Of a DNA stretch of 18,475 nt, positions 6,663 to 13,683 are shown piece by piece. Every line of letters starts with the position of its first letter. Positions within the stretch are counted from its first letter, which is position 1. The stretch comes from DASPXY01 sp038227745 (GTDB taxonomy: Bacteria; Planctomycetota; Planctomycetia; Gemmatales; Gemmataceae): contig JBBRPS010000087.1 in assembly GCA_038227745.1 (NCBI GenBank), positions 1 to 18,475 of the forward strand, in the 5' to 3' direction. A program made the position numbers and the translations under genes. The notes under the pieces are model-generated. The model saw nothing but the letters and a program-made list of their open reading frames with translations. It ran no database searches and was not told the DNA's origin.

Positions 6663-7793
6663 CTACGCCCGTCCGCGCCGGAGGTAGCGGAAGAGGACAA
6701 GGAGCGTGCCGACGGCAACGAGACTTCCCCAGACGATCCAGGCGCGTCTCCCTGAGGGGTCCGCCTCCCTGTCCTCGTCGTTGCGAGGGCTGGCCTCATC
6801 CGGTGTTTTGGGGGCCGCAGCCCTCCCCTGAGGGAGCGACTCCGGAGAACGCCCTGGCCCCGTGTCGCCGGCCGTCACCTCGTCCGGGGCGATGCCGCGG
6901 AGCCACCGGAGCAGTGGCAGGAGTTGCCCGCCACCCTGCAGAGCGGAGCCGTCCTGCGCGAGTGCGAGGAGTGCCTCCCGCGCCTTGTCGGTGAGATCCG
7001 GCAGGTCAGTTGGGTCTCTACCGGCGACGCAGTTCCAGGAGAGCAGCAGAAGGACGTCGTCGGTCCGCCCCGCCGGTAGCCGCGCCCCGTTGGCTTCGAG
7101 TACGAGGTCAACGAGGGCGGCGGCCAAGGCCCGATTGCCCTCCCGGTCGTGTCGGCCCGCCGTGCCCAAGAAGCGGGTGAGTTGCACCCGTGCCGCCAAG
7201 GGGGCCCGGCGGTCACGCAGGTAGGCGGCACAGGCCAGCGTGACCTGGGGGTCGTTGAAAAGACGGCGGTCGTAGTGGTCCAGCAACCGGAAGAACGTCG
7301 CGCCTGGGCGATGTTGCCCGCCCCTGATCATGGCGGCGAGGGCGGTCGGGCCCTGCCCCTCGCGGGTGACGCGATGGAAGGCGGCACAATCCTGCCAACT
7401 TGCGTCCGCGGGTTCCGTGCCGTCGGAAACCCGCACCAGATCGACCGGCCGAGGCGGCCAGTCGCCATCGTAGGCGACGGCGACCCGCGCCCCGGGCTCG
7501 ACGGGGAACCAATTCTGGACTTCGATGGGAGCAAAGGCCAGGCGCGAGGCGTGGTGGATGGTGACCTCGAATTGCTTCGCGGCCGCGGCACGGGGCAAGG
7601 TGTCCTTGACTTCAACGAGCAGGCGGAAGGCCGAATAGCCCGGCCCCTCCGCGCGCGGCGAGGGCTGTGGCTGAGCCTGGCGGACTTCGAGCAGGGCCAC
7701 CTGCTCGCGGCCGAGGAAAGGTTTCTTCGCTCCCTCTCCCGCCGCCGGGGTGAAGGGCAACAGCGCGGCGAGCAGGAAACCGGATCGGAGCAT
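6663..7793 (-). CDS. Exported protein of unknown function with a C-terminal membrane anchor
   Basis: This is a 376-residue protein that I do not recognise. A signal peptide covers residues 1-20 (MLRSGFLLAALLPFTPAAG), and one membrane helix lies near the C-terminus at about 351-368 (WIVWGSLVAVGTLLVLF), followed by the basic tail RYLRRGRA. The bulk should therefore be outside the cytoplasm with a short cytoplasmic tail. Residues about 25-150 look beta-rich; residues about 180-310 look helical (LLDHYDRRLFNDPQVTLACAAYL, LPLLRWLRGIAP). A Pro/Asp/Glu-rich linker precedes the helix. The ATG at 7793 has AAGGGA 7 nt upstream. It is the last gene of the minus arm, 91 bp after the STN-like gene. The signal-body-linker-helix-basic-tail layout recurs in two neighbours and could be either a plain anchor or a sorting tail. 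Confidence 0.75.
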   Translation of the reverse strand: MLRSGFLLAALLPFTPAAGEGAKKPFLGREQVALLEVRQAQPQPSPRAEGPGYSAFRLLVEVKDTLPRAAAAKQFEVTIHHASRLAFAPIEVQNWFPVEPGARVAVAYDGDWPPRPVDLVRVSDGTEPADASWQDCAAFHRVTREGQGPTALAAMIRGGQHRPGATFFRLLDHYDRRLFNDPQVTLACAAYLRDRRAPLAARVQLTRFLGTAGRHDREGNRALAAALVDLVLEANGARLPAGRTDDVLLLLSWNCVAGRDPTDLPDLTDKAREALLALAQDGSALQGGGQLLPLLRWLRGIAPDEVTAGDTGPGRSPESLPQGRAAAPKTPDEASPRNDEDREADPSGRRAWIVWGSLVAVGTLLVLFRYLRRGRA

Positions 7794-7884
7794 CGGCGAG
7801 TCCCTTATCCCTTACTAGCCGGCCCGTGGCGCCGCTCGCACCGAGTACGGCACGGCTTCCCTGGCACGCGGCGGGTCGGGCAAC

Positions 7885-8436
7885 TCAATCCGGGACAGGG
7901 GGAGAGGGCGGCGCGCTCGCCGCGCCGTCGTCTTTGCGCCCTGACTTGCGGCCGGCGCCCGTGAGCCAGCGCAGCACCGCCAGCGACGCGACCACCCCAG
8001 CAAACGCGGTGAGCGACAGAAGCAACGGCTGCGTCAGGGACGGCGGCTCCTCTGCGTCGGTGTGGGGCCTGGCAAGTGGCTTCCCGACGAGATAAAACCC
8101 GCGCGGGGTGGGCTTCCACTCGCCGCCCTCGAGGCCTTTTTCGGCGACCAGCTCCAGCAGTTGCCAGGCGAGGTAGCCCCTCCGCGCCGGCTGCACGCGG
8201 CCGAAACGCGGCCGATGATCCTGGAGGTTCTGGTCCAGGGTCAAGTCCAGTCCGGTCGCCTCACGCAACCTGCCCAGGATGTGGGTGAGCGACGGCCGAT
8301 CGGGGTCTACCTGGACGCGCGCCTGGAGGCGCGCGTCGGCGCGCAGGTAATTCGTGTTCACCCGGCGCTCCTGGGCGGAGGCCGGAGAAGCCTGGGAGAG
8401 CACGGCGACCAGAAGGACAATCGACCTGCCATTCAT
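7885..8436 (-). CDS. Exported STN-like (secretin/TonB N-terminus) domain protein with C-terminal membrane helix
   Basis: This is a 183-residue protein. The signal peptide is 1-22 (ending ASA-QE). Residues 35-121 form a small alpha/beta domain (RLQARVQVDPDRPSL, TGLDLTLDQNL, AWQLLELVAEK) with the pattern of the short STN domain of secretins and TonB receptors. A membrane helix at about 137-158 (LLLSLTAFAGVVASLAVL) is followed by a basic, then Pro-rich tail. The domain aligns by eye with residues 281-365 of the protein encoded at 13684-14898: shared RLQ, a V..D core, L..I, T, L..D..L, G, R, AW, W..TP, G. I infer that the two are paralogues. The ATG at 8436 has no clear Shine-Dalgarno, which fits coupling to the gene ending 44 bp upstream. 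Its partner and function are unknown. Confidence 0.75.
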   Translation of the reverse strand: MNGRSIVLLVAVLSQASPASAQERRVNTNYLRADARLQARVQVDPDRPSLTHILGRLREATGLDLTLDQNLQDHRPRFGRVQPARRGYLAWQLLELVAEKGLEGGEWKPTPRGFYLVGKPLARPHTDAEEPPSLTQPLLLSLTAFAGVVASLAVLRWLTGAGRKSGRKDDGAASAPPSPPVPD

Positions 8437-8480
8437 CGGGGGCCATCTCGTTTCTTTCCCACCGGCCCCGCAAGCCGCCG

Positions 8481-10154
8481 TCAGGGTTGCGCGTACCAGT
8501 TCTGCCGGCCGGCGTTCGCGGCGGACCCCTTGAGCGCATAGTCCGTGTTGTCCAGCGTGACGGCCCCCGCGCTGGGGTTGTTCTTGTTAGCCGCTCCGGC
8601 GTCGAAGGTAAAGGTATTCGCCACGGCCTGTTTGAGGGCGCCCTGGTAGCGGACGTTCCAGGTGACCTTGCCGAGGAAGTAGATACTCTTGTAGCGCGTG
8701 GCGGGGTCGGTGAAACTCACCACCGCATACGTTTCGTAATCGTACACGACATCGACGTTCGTGGTCCCGCCCACGGCCGGCCGCACGTCGGTGATCGGCC
8801 CCCCGTTGAACAGCAGCGAGGGACTGTCGTTCGTCTTGTAGGTCGTCACGTTCCCGGCCGTCGCGGTGTTCTCGGACAGGGTGTACAAGGGGTATTTGGT
8901 GGCGTCGTAGACGTCGAGGAGTTTCTGCCCGGCGTCGGCGCCGCCGAAATCCCACTTGAACTTGTCCGTGCCCCGGGTTGCCCCCAGGCCGTTCGCCAGC
9001 TTGTTGGTGAGCTTGACGAATTGCACGAAGTTCAACGACCCCCGGACGTTCTTCATGATCGCCTTGGCCGACATCTGGAACGCCGGGTCCGCGTTTCCCG
9101 CCGTGTTGTCCGTCTCCAGCGACCAGTTCCCGCGGGTGTTGACGAGGACGGGGGCGTCGCCATCGACCTTGGCGACCTTGACTTCCTGCAAGACGGGCGT
9201 GATGGTGAGGAGCACCTTGTCGTCGGTGAAGACGGCGTTGGCGCGGATGACCTCGAGGCGGAGATCGACCTCGCGCTCGGCCTGCCCCTCCTTGGTGCCC
9301 TCGACGTAGACCTTCTGCGGCAGCGCTGCCGCGTTGGCGTAGGTCTTCGGCAGGACGATCTCGTTCTGCTTCTTGGGGGTGTCCCAGACGCGGATCTTGC
9401 CGCGGCCGTCCTTCGCCACCCGCAGCTTCAAGGTGTCGTTGACGCCGAGGTTCTGCGCCGACAGCGTGACTTCAGCCAGGTCCGGGTCGTCGATGGTCAG
9501 GTTCATCGCCGAGAAGTCACGGGTCCGGGGGATGCCGGGCTGGATGATGGTGTCCGGCAGGATGGCCGGCGGGCGGTCGTTCAGCCGCGAGCCGTTGTCG
9601 TTGTTCGCGTTGACCGACACGTAGCCGCCGGGGTTCTGCTTGTCCGCCGCGGCGACCCCGGTGATGTTGATCGTGACGGTGGGCATGGGGTCGTTGTCCA
9701 GGATGGACACCCAGGCGACGGCCGGCGTGCCGAGGCCGACGTGGACCGGTTGGTACAGTTGCAGGTAGAAATTTTCCGTGAATTCGCCGTCGCTGTCATC
9801 AATGATCGTCACGATGACGGTCTGAGACGAGTCCCCTTTCTTGAACTGCACCGTCTGGTCGATGGCGGTGTAGTCGCTGCCGGCCATCGCCGTCCCGTCC
9901 CCGGTGCGGACCTTGACGGACAGGTCTCCGGGCGCGGTCGCCGGCGCGTTGTTGACGGTGTCCCAGAGGATCACGTTGACGGCGACCTGCCCGTCCCCCT
10001 CGGACACCTGGTACTGGTCGTACTCGAACTGCACGACGAGAGGCGGCGTCTGGGCCGCGGCGGGGACCGGCAAGCCGAAGAGGGCGCCGGCGAGGGAGAG
10101 GGCGAGGACCCAGGGACGCAGGGCGGCGGCGAGCTTCGCACAAGGATGGGGCAC
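8481..10154 (-). CDS. Secreted Calx-beta protein with NADxDNG-type C-terminal region
   Basis: This is a 557-residue secreted protein. The signal peptide is 1-35 (PVPAAAQ). A Calx-beta domain at about 37-155 shows the usual marks: DGTAMAGSDYTAI, DDSDGEFTENFYLQL, ILDND. Calx-beta domains bind calcium and serve in surface or adhesion proteins. Residues about 170-557 form a second region of unknown function containing NPGGYVSVNANNDNG (174-188), KIRVWDT, VYVEGT and KFKWDFGGADAGQKLLD. This region is homologous to the C-terminal part of the protein encoded divergently at 10458-12350. The start is GTG at 10154, chosen because AGGGAGGA lies 7 nt before it and no ATG follows until well inside the Calx-beta domain. 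It heads the minus arm (followed by 7885-8436 and 6663-7793), with a good promoter at 10200-10229. Confidence 0.85.
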   Translation of the reverse strand: MPHPCAKLAAALRPWVLALSLAGALFGLPVPAAAQTPPLVVQFEYDQYQVSEGDGQVAVNVILWDTVNNAPATAPGDLSVKVRTGDGTAMAGSDYTAIDQTVQFKKGDSSQTVIVTIIDDSDGEFTENFYLQLYQPVHVGLGTPAVAWVSILDNDPMPTVTINITGVAAADKQNPGGYVSVNANNDNGSRLNDRPPAILPDTIIQPGIPRTRDFSAMNLTIDDPDLAEVTLSAQNLGVNDTLKLRVAKDGRGKIRVWDTPKKQNEIVLPKTYANAAALPQKVYVEGTKEGQAEREVDLRLEVIRANAVFTDDKVLLTITPVLQEVKVAKVDGDAPVLVNTRGNWSLETDNTAGNADPAFQMSAKAIMKNVRGSLNFVQFVKLTNKLANGLGATRGTDKFKWDFGGADAGQKLLDVYDATKYPLYTLSENTATAGNVTTYKTNDSPSLLFNGGPITDVRPAVGGTTNVDVVYDYETYAVVSFTDPATRYKSIYFLGKVTWNVRYQGALKQAVANTFTFDAGAANKNNPSAGAVTLDNTDYALKGSAANAGRQNWYAQP

Positions 10155-10199
10155 GGCGAGTTCCTCCCTGAGGCGCGGCGACTGGAGTCAAGCTGTGCT

Positions 10200-10229
10200 A
10201 CTCTACCCGCCCCCTTTTCCAACTGTCAA
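10200..10229 (-). promoter_or_regulatory. Candidate sigma-70 promoter of the minus arm
   Basis: On the minus strand TTGACA (10229-10224) is followed by an 18-bp spacer and TAGAGT (10205-10200, four of six matches to TATAAT). Transcription would start near 10193, giving a leader of about 38 nt before the GTG at 10154. The perfect -35 box makes this the best promoter in the window. Confidence 0.6.
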
Positions 10230-10279
10230 GCAATTTCTGCCCGACCCCGGCCTTTTCCCCTCGACCCAACTCCGAGCTA

Positions 10280-10312
10280 CAGCAGAGACGCAGCAGAGAC
10301 GCAGCAGAGCTG
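10280..10312. repeat. Three tandem 11-bp repeats in the divergent control region
   Basis: The unit CAGCAGAGACG occurs at 10280-10290 and 10291-10301, then as CAGCAGAGCTG at 10302-10312. The 11-bp period is about one helical turn, so bound proteins would line up on one face. The repeats lie between the two divergent promoters, in the position of an activator or repressor site. A simple slippage repeat is the alternative. Confidence 0.6.
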
Positions 10313-10318
10313 TGGTTG

Positions 10319-10347
10319 TGGTACGCATCACCATCCTGTACCATAAT
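10319..10347 (+). promoter_or_regulatory. Candidate -10 box and overlapping dyad for the plus arm
   Basis: CATAAT at 10342-10347 matches TATAAT at five of six positions. No -35 box is at standard spacing; TTGTGG at 10316-10321 is 20 bp away. A dyad TGGTAC (10319-10324) / GTACCA (10338-10343) overlaps the -10 box, which is a typical operator position. The leader to the ATG at 10458 would be about 100 nt. Confidence 0.35.
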
Positions 10348-10457
10348 AGGTTGCGTCGCCGGGGGTCCTCTCGTCCACCCTGTGGCGGAGGTTCGCGGTA
10401 TGTCCTCACGTTCTCTGTGACCCACCATCCCCGTGTCCTCAATGAAAGGACTGGTCG

Positions 10458-12350
10458 ATGAGAACATTCTGCAGAGCAGTGTTGCTCGGACTCCTTTTGC
10501 TTACCCAATACGGCGCCGCACAGGCTGGCGGCCCCAACCCCAAGCCGTTGACCGTCACGGCTTCCTACGATAACCTGACGCCCGCCCCGGCGGTCGTGGA
10601 GGAGACAATCACCGCCTCTTTGCACGCTTCCACGACCCCTCCGGATCCCACCTCCGCGCCTCTGAGCGACCCCAAGTGGTCGTGGACGGTCGTGGGGGTC
10701 CTCTATCGGTCAACTCAGAACGGGAAAGACGGGGCCCCGCCGTACGGGTATGGTGTTTCGATTTCGCAGCCCTCGACCACGAGCGGCGAGGCGAGCATGA
10801 GCGCCACGTTTTCGGGGGGCGGCTACTGGACCGTCAATCTCAAGGCGTCGGTGAGCTACACCGCCGGCAGCGACTGCTGGTACGGCGAACAGATGATCGC
10901 CATCCCAATCACGGTCATTGACCTCAACCTCTCCACAGATCCGACCATCGTGGCCATCGGCGACACGGCCCCGGTCTACGTCTCGGTGATCCCCGCCGAC
11001 TATTCCCCCACGTCGGACATCAGCGTGGACACCGACGACCTCGGCGTGGCACAGGTGGTGAGCTGGAGTTATCCGATCACGACGGTCTCCGGCGTCAACG
11101 TCGGCTCGACTCGCTGCTTCGGCCGATTCCGCGGCCGGAGGTGCCCGCCGATCTGGATCCCACCGGCCCCGCCGCGCGTCATCACCCTCTACACCTATTG
11201 CGCCAACCTCGGGATGAACGGCGTCGCGGCGAACGGTAAGCTGAATCCCGGGGGGAACGTCGGCGTCAACGCGGACAACCAGAACGGCTCCGCCGTGACG
11301 AACAACATCCCCGCGAAACGCGATTTCGAGAAGAACCCGATCCCCAACGAAACCGACCTGGCCTCGATCACCCTCGCCTGCGACAACAACTGCCCGCCCG
11401 GGACGCCCTTCAACTTTCAGTTCACCGCCACCAACAACGGCCGGGCCCGCATCAGCGTCTGGGACACGATGACGAAGCAGAACAACGTCCCCCTGCCGGC
11501 GAACTACAACCAGAATAACGTGCCGAACAGCCTCTATGTCGAGGGCACGCTGGAGGGGGCGGCGGTGAAGGAGATCGACCTGAAGCTGAAGGTGTCGAAC
11601 GGGGCCACCTCCAGCACCGACACCATCAAGGTGACGGTCACGCCGATCCTGCAGAACCTCTATGGCGCCAAGAGTCGGGGCACGGCACCGGACATCGCCG
11701 AGATGCCCGCGGGGAGCGGGGACTGGTATCTCCGCAGCGCCGCCGGCGGGGCGCTGGGGACGCAGACGTTTGCCCTGAACGCCAGCGCCCTCCCGGCCCC
11801 GCGCGGGAACCTGGACCTCGTCCAGAACGTGTGGTTCGAGAACAAACTCGCCGGCGGCTTCGGGGCCGACCTGGGCGGGGGCATGAAGCAGAAGTGGGAC
11901 TTCGCCGCCCCGAACGCGGGGAAGACGCTCGTGGACTGCGCCGCGGCGACCAGGCCCTTTTACCGCCTGGCACACACGGACGTCGTCGTCAACGGCGTGG
12001 AGACCGTCTCGGATCTCGATTCGCCGAAACTGCGCCTGATCACCGTCGCGGGCGGCATGGGCGTCCTCCCCGCCGCGGGCAAGACCACCACGGTCGATGT
12101 GGCCTACCGCTACAAGTTGTACGCCGCCTGGACGTACCCCGATGGGACGCTGTACCCGCTGGGAAATTGCGAGTGGAACATCCGCTACAACGGCGTCATC
12201 AGTCCGCCCGCGGTCGGGGCCGCCAACTACACCTACGCCGCCGGGGGGAACAACGCCAACAACAGCAGCACCGGCTGGACGCGCAGTAATGCCGTCCCCG
12301 ACGCCCTCGGTGCGCCCGTGGGGAACGACGGCGGCGCGGACTGGAACTGA
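10458..12350 (+). CDS. Secreted NADxDNG-region protein with Ig/PKD-like N-terminus
   Basis: This is a 630-residue secreted protein. The signal peptide is 1-23 (MRTFCRAVLLGLLLLT, then AAQA-GG). Residues about 30-155 look like one Ig- or PKD-like beta-sandwich (WSWTVVGVL, SATFSGGGYWTVNLKASVSY); residues 155-250 may be a second, with Cys at 220, 229 and 248. Residues about 255-630 are homologous to the C-terminal part of the divergent Calx-beta protein: NPGGNVGVNADNQNG (263-277), RISVWDTMTKQN, LYVEGTLEG, KVTVTPILQ, MKQKWDFAAPNAGKTLVD and CEWNIRYNG. The shared region has no assigned function. AAAGGA lies 7 nt before the ATG at 10458. It leads the plus arm. A surface or matrix role is inference from secretion and the domain types. 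Confidence 0.8.
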   Translation: MRTFCRAVLLGLLLLTQYGAAQAGGPNPKPLTVTASYDNLTPAPAVVEETITASLHASTTPPDPTSAPLSDPKWSWTVVGVLYRSTQNGKDGAPPYGYGVSISQPSTTSGEASMSATFSGGGYWTVNLKASVSYTAGSDCWYGEQMIAIPITVIDLNLSTDPTIVAIGDTAPVYVSVIPADYSPTSDISVDTDDLGVAQVVSWSYPITTVSGVNVGSTRCFGRFRGRRCPPIWIPPAPPRVITLYTYCANLGMNGVAANGKLNPGGNVGVNADNQNGSAVTNNIPAKRDFEKNPIPNETDLASITLACDNNCPPGTPFNFQFTATNNGRARISVWDTMTKQNNVPLPANYNQNNVPNSLYVEGTLEGAAVKEIDLKLKVSNGATSSTDTIKVTVTPILQNLYGAKSRGTAPDIAEMPAGSGDWYLRSAAGGALGTQTFALNASALPAPRGNLDLVQNVWFENKLAGGFGADLGGGMKQKWDFAAPNAGKTLVDCAAATRPFYRLAHTDVVVNGVETVSDLDSPKLRLITVAGGMGVLPAAGKTTTVDVAYRYKLYAAWTYPDGTLYPLGNCEWNIRYNGVISPPAVGAANYTYAAGGNNANNSSTGWTRSNAVPDALGAPVGNDGGADWN

Positions 12351-12367
12351 GAGCCTGTGCGAAAAAC

Positions 12368-12403
12368 GGTGTCTGGAACTCTCCAACCACAGTTCCAGAC
12401 ACC
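12368..12403 (+). terminator. Strong hairpin after the first gene of the plus arm
   Basis: A 13-bp perfect stem (12368-12380 with 12391-12403) closes a 10-nt loop and is followed by TTGTTTG. It begins 18 bp after the stop of the 630-residue gene and ends 35 bp before the next ATG. It could be a partial terminator that lowers expression of the downstream membrane genes, or it could stabilise the upstream message. Confidence 0.55.
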
Positions 12404-12438
12404 TTGTTTGCACCACCCTCGCCCTGTGGGGTCGGCGC

Positions 12439-13083
12439 ATGAACCGGAAGGTTGTCATCCTGAGCCTCGGGGTCGGTCTGCTCGGCGCGGCAGGCGGGGG
12501 CTGGTTCCTTTGGAAATCGTCGGCCCCCACACCCCTGCCGCAAGCGACGTCACCGGACGCCGCCTCGGGAGACCCCGGGAAGCGGCAATCCGGCGGCCGC
12601 CCGCCCGCACCTGAGCAGGACGGCGCCGCCCGCCCGGCCGACGCGCTGGCCGGTGGGGTCGAGTACCCGAACCTCCCGATCACCTATGGACTCAGCAAAG
12701 ACGTGGGTGGCGGAGGCCGTGTCGGCTTCTTTGACCAGCCCAGGGGGCAATTCTACGCCTGGAAGGGGATCCGGATCGCGCGGGCGGAGATCCTCAGGGA
12801 TATGCGCACCTCCCCCTCGGGGCTGGAGCCGCTGCCCCTCGAAGCGGTGACGGTCGTGGAAGTCGATCCCCCCGTCTACTATTACCCCGCCCCGGGCGGC
12901 CGGTACGCCGTCGGCTATTTCGACCGCTGGCCGCGGCGGTTCTTCCGCTGGCAGGGCGTCTCCGTCGGCCCCGACGACCTCCCGCCGGCCGCCGGGAAGA
13001 ACCGTCTCCTCTCGGAAAGCAGTGTGGGGACGGTCATGGACATTGAACCCCCTCCCCACCGGTCCGTCGGGAAGAAGACGTAG
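12439..13083 (+). CDS. Membrane-anchored protein with an internal duplication
   Basis: This 214-residue protein is not recognised. An N-terminal membrane anchor or uncleaved signal spans about residues 5-25 (VVILSLGVGLLGAAGGGWFLW), followed by a Pro/Gly/Ala-rich linker to about 75. The rest is two copies of one unit of about 50 residues: 94-145 (RVGFFDQPRGQFYAWKGI, ending VVEVDPP) and 155-205 (YAVGYFDRWPRRFFRWQGV, ending VMDIEPP). Shared features are VG[FY]FD, F..W.G[IV] and the closing [VI][ED].[DE]PP. The ATG at 12439 was chosen because the anchor follows at once; its ribosome site is weak (GGGG). A longer in-frame version would overlap the preceding gene. It is the second gene of the plus arm, 88 bp after the 630-residue gene. 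Confidence 0.7.
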   Translation: MNRKVVILSLGVGLLGAAGGGWFLWKSSAPTPLPQATSPDAASGDPGKRQSGGRPPAPEQDGAARPADALAGGVEYPNLPITYGLSKDVGGGGRVGFFDQPRGQFYAWKGIRIARAEILRDMRTSPSGLEPLPLEAVTVVEVDPPVYYYPAPGGRYAVGYFDRWPRRFFRWQGVSVGPDDLPPAAGKNRLLSESSVGTVMDIEPPPHRSVGKKT

Positions 13084-13111
13084 GGGGCGTGTATCAACAA
13101 CTCCAAGGTTT

Positions 13112-13156
13112 GGCGAGCCGCCGGGCTTTCCCCCTGGATAAACCCGCCGGTTCGCC
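13112..13156. repeat. Imperfect inverted repeat between plus-arm genes
   Basis: The 14-nt arms 13112-13125 and 13143-13156 are reverse complements at 12 of 14 positions with a 17-nt loop. It lies between the genes ending at 13083 and starting at 13208. It may be an RNA stem or a decayed REP-like element; the evidence is modest. Confidence 0.35.
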
Positions 13157-13207
13157 TGGTTTCGTTGTTCCATGAGCCCTTGGCGATCGGAATATGGAGG
13201 CCTTTCG

Positions 13208-13642
13208 ATGATGCATCGTCGTCTCCCGCTGCTCGGTCTGGGGGGCTGCCTCTGGCTTGCCGTCCTCTTTCCGGTCGTTGGTCAGGATAAACGAGACAAG
13301 GCGACCGATTATGTCAAACTTTCATTCGAGGGGCGCGGGCGGCTCGAAGTGACAGGCCCGATCGTTACCGACCGGAAGCGTCTGCAAGCAAACTATACCC
13401 TCCACCCGGGCGCAAAGCTCCTGGCGGCCCCCGGCGGCACGTGGGAGCTATTCCTGGGCGGCAAGAAAGGGTTGCCGGAGGCCGCACAGGCCCTCAAGGG
13501 CAAACGGGTGACCGTGCGAGGTTACTTGCTCCCAGTCCCTTATGGGGCCGGGATGCCCAGTGCCCTGAACGTCGAGGGGACGAACCTTCCGAGGTACAAA
13601 TACATTGTCGTCGTCACCGAACTCCTGTCTGTGGAGCGCTGA
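13208..13642 (+). CDS. Small exported protein of unknown function
   Basis: This is a 144-residue protein. A signal peptide covers about residues 1-26 (MMHRRLPLLGLGGCLWLAVL, then FPVVGQ). LGGC at 10-13 loosely resembles a lipobox, but the hydrophobic part continues beyond it, so ordinary cleavage near VVGQ is more likely. The mature part is beta-rich (KLSFEGRGRLEVTG, TWELFLGGKK, ALKGKRVTVRGYLLPVP, YIVVVTELLSV). The phrase ALKGKRVTVRGYL recalls small OB-like domains in other exported planctomycete proteins; this is a weak likeness. GGAGG (13196-13200) lies 7 nt before the ATG at 13208, so this start is preferred to an ATG at 13172 that has no signal sequence directly after it. It is the third gene of the plus arm, 41 bp before the last. 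Confidence 0.7.
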   Translation: MMHRRLPLLGLGGCLWLAVLFPVVGQDKRDKATDYVKLSFEGRGRLEVTGPIVTDRKRLQANYTLHPGAKLLAAPGGTWELFLGGKKGLPEAAQALKGKRVTVRGYLLPVPYGAGMPSALNVEGTNLPRYKYIVVVTELLSVER

Positions 13643-13683
13643 CGCACCTCCGTTGGCCCCACCTCGCCTGCGAGAGACTCTCC

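Noticed and set aside
8487..10346. Long plus-strand frame of 619 codons opposite the Calx-beta gene
   Set aside because: The composition is Val/Asp/Arg-rich without motifs; the minus strand carries a signal peptide and Calx-beta motifs with a strong ribosome site.
10710..12683. Long minus-strand frame of 657 codons opposite the 630-residue gene
   Set aside because: It is a shadow frame; the plus strand has a signal peptide, a ribosome site and homology to the divergent neighbour.
13208..13250. Lipoprotein signal in the 144-residue protein (LGGC)
   Set aside because: The hydrophobic stretch continues well past the Cys, and a normal signal cleavage site follows, so lipidation is not supported.
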